From Candidatus Rokuibacteriota bacterium (GTDB taxonomy: Bacteria; Methylomirabilota; Methylomirabilia; Rokubacteriales; JACOUJ01): a stretch of DNA of 5,442 bases. The translations under genes were made by a program, and so were the position numbers. The stretch's first letter is position 1. Each line of letters starts with the position of its first letter. Where the stretch lies: contig JACOUJ010000209.1 in the NCBI GenBank assembly GCA_016177865.1, forward strand, positions 1 to 5,442. The letters are read 5' to 3'. The notes beneath the pieces are model-generated. The model had not been told where the DNA came from, searched no databases, and worked only from the letters and a program-made list of their open reading frames with translations. Positions 1-5,442 of the stretch are shown here, one piece after another.

Positions 1-289
1 AAAGCTCGCCGTCCGCCAGGAGGAGACGGCGACGCTCGGTATCCACGGCGACCGCCTCGGCCAAGAGGACTTTGACGTTCGCGCTCCGGCTCAGGATATG
101 GCGGATCGGTTGGGCGATGTCACCGGGGGAGAGGCCCGCCGTCGCAACCTGATAGAGGAGCGGCTGGAAAAGGTGGTAGTTCTGCCGGTCCACCAGCGTC
201 ACGCGGACGGGCTGCCGGCGCAGCTCAAATGCGGCGTAGAGCCCGCCGAACCCGCCCCCAACGATCACGACGTGGGGTCGAGGTTCCAA
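1..289 (-). CDS. Type II NADH dehydrogenase-like FAD/NAD(P) oxidoreductase, N-terminal part (3' end beyond window)
   Basis: Only the first 96 codons are inside the window. The translation opens with a beta strand and a dinucleotide-binding loop, VVIVGGGFGGLYAA (residues 7-20). An acidic residue follows at the end of the second strand (LVD, Asp34), then the stretch NYHLFQPLLYQVATAGLSP (residues 37-55). That combination is the hallmark of type II NADH dehydrogenases (NDH-2), single-subunit membrane-associated flavoproteins that pass electrons from NADH to quinone without pumping protons. Known family members have about 400-450 residues, so most of the protein is missing here, including the NADH-binding half and the membrane-anchoring C-terminus. 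The chosen start is TTG at 289, with GAGAGG three bases upstream. No ATG or GTG in this frame lies between the preceding in-frame stop (340-338) and the FAD loop, so TTG is the best option; the spacing is rather short. It lies 48 nt downstream of the broken aldo/keto reductase. Another FAD-dependent pyridine nucleotide oxidoreductase with the same fold is possible. Confidence 0.85.
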   Translation of the reverse strand, partial: MEPRPHVVIVGGGFGGLYAAFELRRQPVRVTLVDRQNYHLFQPLLYQVATAGLSPGDIAQPIRHILSRSANVKVLLAEAVAVDTERRRLLLADGEL

Positions 290-337
290 CGACCTCTCAG
301 GACCTGGGCGAGGAATACGGCCGGCGCCCTTCGCGTC

Positions 338-962
338 TCATCGCGTGGCGTCGAGCGCCGCGAGATCCTCAGGTGTCAAGGTAAAGTCGAGCGCAGCCGC
401 GTTCTCGCGGACGTGGCGGAGCTGGCTCGCCTTCGGGATCGTGAAGAGCGACGGGCGACGCGTCAGGAAGTTCAGCGCGACCTGACGCGGCGTGCGACTG
501 TGTTTTTTCGCGATCTCCGCGACGACACCCCGCATGAATCCGCCCCTCGCCAGAGGCGTATACCCGACGACCGCAATCCCCTCGGCTTCGCAGTGCGGCA
601 GCAGTGCGCCCTCGATCTCTCGATCTCGCAGATGATACAGGACCTGATTGCATGCGAGCCGCTCCCGCCTCAACGCGGCCCGGGCCGTCTTCATCTGACC
701 GACATCGAAGTTACTGACGCCGATGAAGCGGGTCAGCCCACGCCTGACGAGCTCTTCCATCGCCCGCATGGTCTCCGCAACGGGATACTGGCCGCTCCAC
801 CAGTGAAGGAGGTAGAGATCCACATGATCCCGACGTAACCGCCGGAGCGATTGCTCGCACGCCTTGAGCGTCCCCTCGTACGAGGCGTTGACGGGGTGGA
901 CCTGGGTGGCGACAAAGACCCGGGACAGCCACCCCGGTAGATCCGAACGTGCGCGTGACCAT
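338..962 (-). pseudogene. Aldo/keto reductase remnant, internal out-of-frame deletion
   Basis: The gene begins at ATG 962 (GTG 965 is also possible) with MVTRTFGSTGVAVPG, the typical first strand of the aldo/keto reductase barrel. At about 917-923 homology jumps to another frame. That frame continues with VFVATQVHPVNASYEG, VDLYLLHWW, the strand GVSNFDVGQM, CNQVLYHL, GYTPLARGGF, TPRQVALNFL and FTIPKASQ, ending at the TGA at 340-338. About 60 residues expected between the two pieces are absent, including the DTAxxYG region that carries the catalytic Asp and Tyr. The catalytic Lys expected in the VxxKV strand is Gln here (codon 904-902). Of the usual Asp-Tyr-Lys-His tetrad only the His of LYLLHW (805-803) remains. 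The two pieces total about 207 residues, against about 270 for an intact member of this NADPH-dependent carbonyl reductase family. Internal GTG 823 could start a 161-residue fragment, but it is the Val of a conserved strand and not a convincing start. An assembly error is the main alternative to true decay. Confidence 0.8.
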
Positions 963-1248
963 CACGTGGGCGTCATCGACCGCCGCAGCATTTCCTCATC
1001 TCCGCACGATTACCGCTCCGCTTGTCCAGTCTCGGCGCCCGTCAAGGATATCTACGGAGAAGAGAACCGGCGGGGAACTGAGGCGGTCACTCTATGACCC
1101 GCTCGTCCGTCTCCACGAGTCGGCTCCCGCGTGGCTAGAAGTGTCAGCCTGTCTCGCCGGTCACCTGGGCGGGCCTGAGCGTGATGCGTCCTGTTGACCA
1201 CCCTCCGTCGAGCCAAGGTAGCCGGTCGCGAGTGCCCTCCCCGCCGAG
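963..1248. other. Intergenic region between histidine kinase and reductase remnant
   Basis: This gap of about 286 nt holds no gene I can recognise. Frames that stay open through parts of it on the plus strand give basic, low-complexity proteins with no familiar motif. Two short perfect inverted repeats are visible: GGTCA/TGACC with a 5-nt loop at 1085-1099, and CTCGT/ACGAG with an 8-nt loop at 1102-1119. Neither is followed by a T-run, so neither is a convincing intrinsic terminator for the kinase. On the minus strand a nine-codon frame (991-962) ends in a TGA that overlaps the reductase ATG; its AGG is only two bases from its ATG, so it is probably accidental. No convincing promoter was found. 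Confidence 0.5.
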
Positions 1249-2826
1249 CTAGACCGCCGGCGCCATCCGCTCAACCAGCCGCCGAATCTCCTCCAACAGA
1301 AGGGGCTTGTTGAGGTACGGCGCGCTCGTCTCAGCCAAGAACGCCTTGGTCTGGGTGCCCAACGCGTCCCCCGTGATGAAGACGATCCGCTGCCGGAGTC
1401 CGGGGTGACGGCGTTCCACCTCTCGATAAAGACCCGGTCCATCCAGCTCGGGCATCTTGATGTCGCTGAGGATGAGGTCGTAAGTCCGATCCCGGAGCTT
1501 TTCCAAAGCGATGGCCCCATTGGGAGCCGTCTCCACCTGGTGGCCGTCGGCGGAGAGGAGAGTCGTCAGCAGCTTGACGATGGCCGGCTCATCGTCCACC
1601 ACCAGAATTGTCTTCCTCTTGATCGGCGGCGCCTCGGCCGCTCGGACCTCTGGCTCAGACGCAACCCGGGCGTCCGTCGGCAGTTCAATCCGAAAGATGG
1701 CCCCCTGTCCCGACGGGCTCTCCATCCGGATCGTTCCCCCCTGCCCCTCGATGATGCGCCTGCACAGCGAGAGACCCAGGCCCGTGCCCTCCCCCACGGC
1801 CTTGGTCGTAAAGAACGGCTCGAAGATCCGCGCCTGGATCTCGGGGGGGACGCCCGGCCCCGTGTCGGCCACCTGGAGCGTGACCCGTCCGTGGAGTGAA
1901 TCCACCTTCGTGGCGAGAATCAGCCGTCGGGGCGAAGAGGCTTCCCGCATCGCGTGGTGAGAGTTTGTCACGAGATTCACAACGACCTGACTGAGCTGAT
2001 ACGGATCGGCCAAAAGGAGCGGAAGATCCGGGGCGAGATCCAGAGTGACCTCGATGCCGTCCGCCCGAAGCGCGTAGTTCAATAACTCGATGGCCTCCCG
2101 GACGACCTGGTTGAGAGAGACCGACTGCTGCTCGGGCGGGCGTTGGCGCGCCAGGGCGAGTAAATTCCTGACGATACGCGCGCAGCGCTCCCCGGCCTGG
2201 GCGATCTCCTCGGCCTCCTCGCGAAGCGGTCCGCTGCCGACCATCGTCCGCAAGAGGTCCGTCCCCCCCACGATTACTGACAGGAGGTTATTCAGTTCGT
2301 GGGCGACACCTGCCAGGAGTTGCCCCATAGCCGCCAGCTTCTCGGTCTGACGCAGCGTCTCCTCCGCCTGTCTGCGCTGGTCTATCTCTCCTTTGAGCGC
2401 CTCCCGCTCACGCGCCAACTCCTGGACTTGCCTCTTGAGCCGATCGAGAAGCTCACTCAACCAGCCGGCCATCCCGCCGACCACAATGGAAAGGATTAAA
2501 AGAAGGAAAATGAGGGCCGGCCCACTCTGGACGACTGTGACCCATGCCCGTCCGGTCACACGGGTAAACAAGAGCGCGTTCAACAGGGTGACCATCACTC
2601 CGGCGGCGAGCCCTCCGAGCGGGCCGAGAAGCCACCCCCCCACCACGACGGGCGCGAATGACAGGAGGACGACCGACCCGTCCACCACGCGGTATAGGGG
2701 GACGAAGGCCAACACGTACGCGAAAGTGATGGCGAGGACGAGCGCGATCCGCAGGGCGATGGACCAAGCGCCGAGCGGCGAGGCGTCCGACCGGTTCACG
2801 TTCGTTGAGCCCGTGAGCATGGCCAT
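1249..2826 (-). CDS. Membrane-bound hybrid sensor histidine kinase with C-terminal receiver domain
   Basis: A complete 525-residue protein that should autophosphorylate on His and pass the phosphate to its own Asp. Residues 23-127 contain about four hydrophobic segments with short loops, so sensing is probably within the membrane, with no large external domain. A charged helical linker (about 128-165, rich in Arg, Glu and Gln) leads to the dimerisation domain, with phospho-acceptor His176 in GVAHELNNLLS. The ATPase domain shows the N-box VVNLVTNSHHAM (Asn284 and Asn288), G1 DTGPGV (Asp321), the F-box IFEPFFTTK and G2 GEGTGLGLS (345-353). A linker rich in Ala, Glu and Pro (about 385-404) joins the receiver domain: acidic pair in VVDDEP (411-412), phospho-acceptor Asp455 in LSDIKMPELDG, Thr485 in FITGD and Lys507 in NKP. 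All key residues are present. The H-box has Leu where many relatives have Pro (HELNNPL). ATG 2826 follows GGGG by five bases; ATG 2820 is an alternative. No DNA-binding output partner lies in the window, so signal and target are unknown. Confidence 0.93.
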   Translation of the reverse strand: MAMLTGSTNVNRSDASPLGAWSIALRIALVLAITFAYVLAFVPLYRVVDGSVVLLSFAPVVVGGWLLGPLGGLAAGVMVTLLNALLFTRVTGRAWVTVVQSGPALIFLLLILSIVVGGMAGWLSELLDRLKRQVQELAREREALKGEIDQRRQAEETLRQTEKLAAMGQLLAGVAHELNNLLSVIVGGTDLLRTMVGSGPLREEAEEIAQAGERCARIVRNLLALARQRPPEQQSVSLNQVVREAIELLNYALRADGIEVTLDLAPDLPLLLADPYQLSQVVVNLVTNSHHAMREASSPRRLILATKVDSLHGRVTLQVADTGPGVPPEIQARIFEPFFTTKAVGEGTGLGLSLCRRIIEGQGGTIRMESPSGQGAIFRIELPTDARVASEPEVRAAEAPPIKRKTILVVDDEPAIVKLLTTLLSADGHQVETAPNGAIALEKLRDRTYDLILSDIKMPELDGPGLYREVERRHPGLRQRIVFITGDALGTQTKAFLAETSAPYLNKPLLLEEIRRLVERMAPAV

Positions 2827-3068
2827 ACGATCCCCGCCCTTATTCTAAAGCATTCCTCGGTCAATTTCGCATGATCTGATTTCCAGACCTTTGGACCCTG
2901 GCTTTCTACGTCTTGGCGCTTACGATCCCGACTTGGGGGGTTCGAGGCAGGTCAGAGGTATCGTGACGTAATCCTAAACCACGACAGAGGCGATGAGACC
3001 GTACCGGTCGTTACGAATGTTCAGGTGCCACCGAAGGTGGGTCGTGCGACGCTTATCGCCACGGCACT
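2827..3068. other. Intergenic region upstream of histidine kinase, downstream of ubiD-like gene
   Basis: This 242-nt gap contains no coding region I can support. Reading the minus strand, TAGAAT at 2847-2842 matches five of six bases of a sigma-70 type -10 box, but no good -35 lies 16-18 nt upstream and the resulting leader would be only about ten bases. TTGACC (2862-2857) is too close to serve as its -35. The kinase probably has its own promoter in this gap because it is well separated from the ubiD-like gene, but its exact place is not visible. Two small hairpins lie near the ubiD-like end and are listed separately. Confidence 0.5.
2997..3040 (-). terminator. Two tiny tandem hairpins after the ubiD-like gene (weak terminator candidate)
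   Basis: Two perfect 5-bp inverted repeats with 3-nt loops lie about 30-70 nt after the ubiD-like stop codon: CCACC/GGTGG at 3040-3028 and GACCG/CGGTC at 3009-2997. They lie where the end of the binding protein-decarboxylase transcript would be expected. Neither has a downstream T-run, and such short stems occur by chance in GC-rich DNA, so this is a weak call. Rho-dependent termination is just as likely. Confidence 0.2.
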
Positions 3069-4607
3069 TTACTCCTCCAGCGCCCGGAGCTTCGGGGGAG
3101 CACCGGGGAAGCCCAGAGCCTTCCACCGTTCTGCTACCCGCTCATAGACCTTCCGCCCCACCTTGGTCCGTTTGGAAAAGGTCTTCAAGTAGCGGTGCTC
3201 CATGCAGGCGTTGATCAGGGCCTTGGAGCTGTACGGACGCTCTTCCGGCGGATTCTGGGTGGGGTCCAGCCAGGTCGACCAGGTCTGCCGGAGGAGATCG
3301 ATGTCCTCGACCGGATTACACCGGGTAGCCATCGCCCAGAGGACCTGGTTGGTGTCGCTCGGATCCACGTCGTCGTCCACGGCGATGATCCACTTCGAGA
3401 AGTAGGCCCCGCCGGGGCACTGGGCCGCGAGGGCCAGGGCCTGGGGGGCATGTCCCGCGTAGCGCTGCTCGAGGGAGACGATGGTCATGGCGAACCCGCC
3501 GGCAGCAGCCGGGTGACAATAGACGCCCTTGATCCCCGGGACCCCGAGCTTCTCGAGATCGTTCCACACCCGGGCCGAGCGGGCCAGGGCATAGAGGAGC
3601 GCGCACTCGTTCGCGGGATAATCCGCCATGAGGGCGTGGGTCAGGATGGGGTTGTCGCGGTAATGGACCGCCTTGACCTCGACGAGGAACGCCAGGTCCT
3701 CGGGCCGGCCGTAGTAGCCGGTGAACTCGCCGAACGGGCCTTCCATCTTCAGCGAGTTGGGCGGGATCACGCCTTCCATCACGATCTCGGCTTGCGCCGG
3801 ATACGGAAGGCTCCCGACTCGTCCTTTGACCAGCTCGATGGGCGCCCCTTTCATCCCGCCCACGAAGTCCAGCTCCGACATCGTCTTCGGGAACGTCTGG
3901 GACGCGGTAATGAACAGCGCGGGCTCTACACCCCAGACCGCGACGATTTCGCACGGCTCGCCCCGGCTCCAGTAGCGCTCGATGTGGAGGCGCGCGTCCT
4001 TCCCCGGCGAGAGATAGAGCCCGACGTGATTCCGATCGTGGACCATCATCCGGTACGTCCCGACGTTCAGCCAGCCGGCATCGGGATCGCGCGTGATCAC
4101 GGCGTCCGCGGTACCGATGTAGCGTCCTCCGTCCCGGGGCCAGTGACGGGCGGCGGGGAAGATCGTCACATCGACTTCGTCGCCGACCATGTGGTTGGTG
4201 TTGACCGGGGCCTGCCCGGGGTCGATCTCCGTGGGAGGAATCATCCGGTTGAACCCCTGGCGGCAGCGCTGGATCAGCTCCATGACGCTCAGACCCACGG
4301 GCTCACCGATGGCGAGCGCGAAGCGATCGCGGCTCGAGCCGACCATGTTCCAGAGCGCCTGGAAGCCCGGCGGGCAGCCCCGGATCCGCTCGAAGAGGAG
4401 GGCGGGAGAGTCGATCTCCTGGGACAACATGTACGTGATCGCCCCCATCTCTTCGTCCCAATCGACCTCCTCGGCGATCCGCTTGACGAGCCCGAGGGCC
4501 TCCGCCCGGGCCAGCCACTCCCGGAGATCCCTCGGAGCCAGGTCCCCGGCTCGCGGCCGCGCGCCCGTACTGCCTTCTACCACGACTCCCACGGACATCT
4601 CTTCCAT
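3069..4607 (-). CDS. UbiD-family prenylated-FMN-dependent decarboxylase
   Basis: A complete 512-residue protein of usual UbiD-family length (about 450-520). These cytoplasmic enzymes use prenylated FMN, made by a UbiX-type prenyltransferase, for reversible decarboxylation of aromatic or unsaturated acids. Compared from memory with Fdc1, the visible residues fit well: Asn181 and Arg186 in NVGTYRMM match the metal/cofactor Asn and catalytic Arg; His208 in LHIERY and Glu245 in SELDFVGG match the other metal ligands; Glu289 and Glu294 in EGPFGEFTGYY match the two catalytic glutamates. The C-terminal half carries KWIIAVDDDVDPSD (405-418), typical of the family. The ATG at 4607 is chosen because GGAGGGG ends six bases upstream; the frame stays open further, but that extension overlaps the binding-protein gene and looks unlike the family. 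It starts 28 nt after that gene's stop, so the two are probably co-transcribed. Substrate cannot be told from sequence: a hydroxybenzoate, vanillate or other aryl acid is plausible, and ubiquinone-pathway UbiD is less likely in this setting. No ubiX lies in the window. Confidence 0.93.
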   Translation of the reverse strand: MEEMSVGVVVEGSTGARPRAGDLAPRDLREWLARAEALGLVKRIAEEVDWDEEMGAITYMLSQEIDSPALLFERIRGCPPGFQALWNMVGSSRDRFALAIGEPVGLSVMELIQRCRQGFNRMIPPTEIDPGQAPVNTNHMVGDEVDVTIFPAARHWPRDGGRYIGTADAVITRDPDAGWLNVGTYRMMVHDRNHVGLYLSPGKDARLHIERYWSRGEPCEIVAVWGVEPALFITASQTFPKTMSELDFVGGMKGAPIELVKGRVGSLPYPAQAEIVMEGVIPPNSLKMEGPFGEFTGYYGRPEDLAFLVEVKAVHYRDNPILTHALMADYPANECALLYALARSARVWNDLEKLGVPGIKGVYCHPAAAGGFAMTIVSLEQRYAGHAPQALALAAQCPGGAYFSKWIIAVDDDVDPSDTNQVLWAMATRCNPVEDIDLLRQTWSTWLDPTQNPPEERPYSSKALINACMEHRYLKTFSKRTKVGRKVYERVAERWKALGFPGAPPKLRALEE

Positions 4608-4613
4608 AGTCTT

Positions 4614-4620
4614 CCCCTCC
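4614..4620 (-). promoter_or_regulatory. Strong ribosome binding site for the UbiD-family gene
   Basis: GGAGGGG on the minus strand, six bases before ATG 4607, closely matches the anti-Shine-Dalgarno complement. It fixes the start of the UbiD-family protein and argues against the longer open frame that begins inside the binding-protein gene. Confidence 0.75.
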
Positions 4621-4635
4621 CTAGCGTTCGTGCAT

Positions 4636-5442
4636 TCATCGACCCCAGAGCTTCTGAAAAAACCCTTCCTTCTCCAGGGCAGCGATGAACCGGGTGTCGA
4701 GGAAATCCTCGGGTTTTGCCTGTCTGGCCTTCGGCTCCTTCTCGGCCAGCTCATTCAAGAGCGTCGCGAGCCCCTTCCGGCTCACCTCGGGGATGCTCTC
4801 CAGATAATCGCGGAACTGGGTGTGGGTGTCTTCGAGCACCTCGGGGTCCGTGACCTTGGTGTATCGCTGGAGGACCCGGATCGCGGCCGGCTTGCTGGTC
4901 TTGAAGAGGTGGATCGCCTCCGCATAGGAGCGGACGAAGCGGGCGACGGTCTCCTCGTTCGCCTTGATGTAAGAGCGGGTCGTCGCCAGACCCACGGACG
5001 GGTACTCGGGCCCCTCCCTGGCCAGATTCACCAGCTCATTGAAGCCAGACCTGCGAGCCCGGCTGTTCGTGGGCGGGGAGACGATCCCGGCGTCGATCTG
5101 GCCCGCGATGAGGGCGGTGAGGATATTGGGGACCTCCATGAGCGGGAGGACCTGGTAATCCCCGGGCTTCAGGCCGGCGTTGCCCAGGGCCACGAGGGTG
5201 GCGGTGTGCGTGGAGGAGCCGATGCGGGTGATGCCGATCCGCTTGCCCTTGAGCTCCGCGACGCTCTTGATCTCTTGCCGTGCCATGAGCGAGAAGATCA
5301 GGCGATTCGTGACGCCCCCGATCAGGACGACGTCGGCCCCCTTCAGGCTCGCCTCCAGTGTGTTCAGGACGGCCACGTACGAAAAGGCGATCTCACCGGC
5401 GAGCATCGTCTGGATCGCCCGCGAGCTGGACGGGATATGGAT
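4636..5442 (-). CDS. ABC transporter substrate-binding protein, NitT/TauT (NMT1/THI5-like) family, N-terminus beyond window
   Basis: The frame is open from the window edge to the TGA at 4638-4636, giving 268 visible codons; the ATG at 5406 is internal because the preceding codons (IHIPSSSRAIQTM) continue the fold. Proteins of this family are about 320-340 residues with an N-terminal secretion signal, so roughly 50-70 residues, including any signal peptide or lipobox, are missing. Family features include LAGEIAFSYV near the visible start, GADVVLIGGVTNRL, the VAELKGKRIGITRIGSSTH segment that begins the second lobe, LIAGQIDAGIVSPP and a C-terminal helical part with EKEGFFQKLWGR at the end. Such periplasmic or lipid-anchored proteins deliver small anionic substrates (sulfonates, thiamine precursors, aromatic acids) to an ABC permease. 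No permease or ATPase gene is in the window, so the transporter partner is unseen and may lie upstream. Tight spacing to the UbiD-family gene suggests that the ligand, or a derivative of it, is the acid that enzyme processes; this is inference. Confidence 0.88.
   Translation of the reverse strand: MHIPSSSRAIQTMLAGEIAFSYVAVLNTLEASLKGADVVLIGGVTNRLIFSLMARQEIKSVAELKGKRIGITRIGSSTHTATLVALGNAGLKPGDYQVLPLMEVPNILTALIAGQIDAGIVSPPTNSRARRSGFNELVNLAREGPEYPSVGLATTRSYIKANEETVARFVRSYAEAIHLFKTSKPAAIRVLQRYTKVTDPEVLEDTHTQFRDYLESIPEVSRKGLATLLNELAEKEPKARQAKPEDFLDTRFIAALEKEGFFQKLWGR

Noticed and set aside
338..823. A separate 161-residue gene starting at internal GTG 823
   Set aside because: The GTG encodes Val in the conserved VDLYLLHW strand, and homology continues without a break upstream to about 919, so this is the tail of a longer ancestral reductase.
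98..838. Plus-strand open frame of 246 codons across the reductase and dehydrogenase genes
   Set aside because: It spans two real minus-strand genes and the gap between them, and its translation has no motif or hydrophobic pattern of a folded protein.
962..991. Nine-codon leader frame overlapping the reductase ATG (possible translational coupling)
   Set aside because: The Shine-Dalgarno-like AGG is only two bases before its ATG and the peptide has no attenuator-like features, so chance is the simpler explanation.
1085..1119. Two adjacent short inverted repeats as a terminator or operator
   Set aside because: The stems are only 5 bp, have no T-run, and such repeats are expected by chance in several hundred bases of GC-rich DNA.
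3195..4688. Very long plus-strand open frame (497 codons) antisense to the UbiD-family gene
   Set aside because: It lies opposite a gene with clear family motifs, has no recognisable domain and is rich in Arg, Gly, Asp and His as expected for the reverse complement of GC-rich coding DNA. Long antisense frames are common at this base composition.
4608..4754. N-terminal extension of the UbiD-family protein starting at 4754
   Set aside because: It overlaps the binding-protein coding region, is Arg/Pro/Ser-rich unlike any UbiD N-terminus, and a strong ribosome binding site points to ATG 4607.

Overview
The window is a GC-rich bacterial segment in which every supported gene lies on the minus strand, so transcription runs from high to low coordinates. 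High GC, a solute-binding protein paired with a UbiD-type decarboxylase, and long antisense open frames opposite real genes fit a soil or groundwater bacterium with an aromatic-acid lifestyle. Candidates are lineages such as Rokubacteria/Methylomirabilota or deltaproteobacteria, but this placement is an inference from general style and no marker gene is present.

In order of transcription: (1) 5442-4636 is most of an ABC-transporter substrate-binding protein of the NitT/TauT (NMT1/THI5-like) type, whose N-terminus lies outside the window. (2) After a 28-nt gap with a strong ribosome binding site comes a complete UbiD-family decarboxylase, 4607-3069, 512 residues, with all recognisable catalytic and metal-binding residues present. 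These two look co-transcribed. (3) A 242-nt gap holds two very small hairpins and no gene. (4) 2826-1249 encodes a complete membrane-anchored hybrid histidine kinase, 525 residues, ending in a receiver domain. (5) A gap of about 286 nt has no recognisable gene. (6) 962-338 is a broken aldo/keto reductase: the N-terminal strand motif and the rest of the barrel are in different frames, and roughly 60 residues between them are missing, including two catalytic residues. (7) 289-1 is the start of a type II NADH dehydrogenase-like flavoprotein that runs off the window edge.

The binding protein and UbiD enzyme plausibly form an uptake-plus-decarboxylation unit for a small, possibly aromatic, carboxylic acid. 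The kinase appears to be a separate unit whose signal is unknown. The reductase remnant sits directly upstream of the dehydrogenase. I found no mobile element, CRISPR array, tRNA or rRNA. The clearest unusual feature is the decayed reductase. I see no convincing undescribed system.
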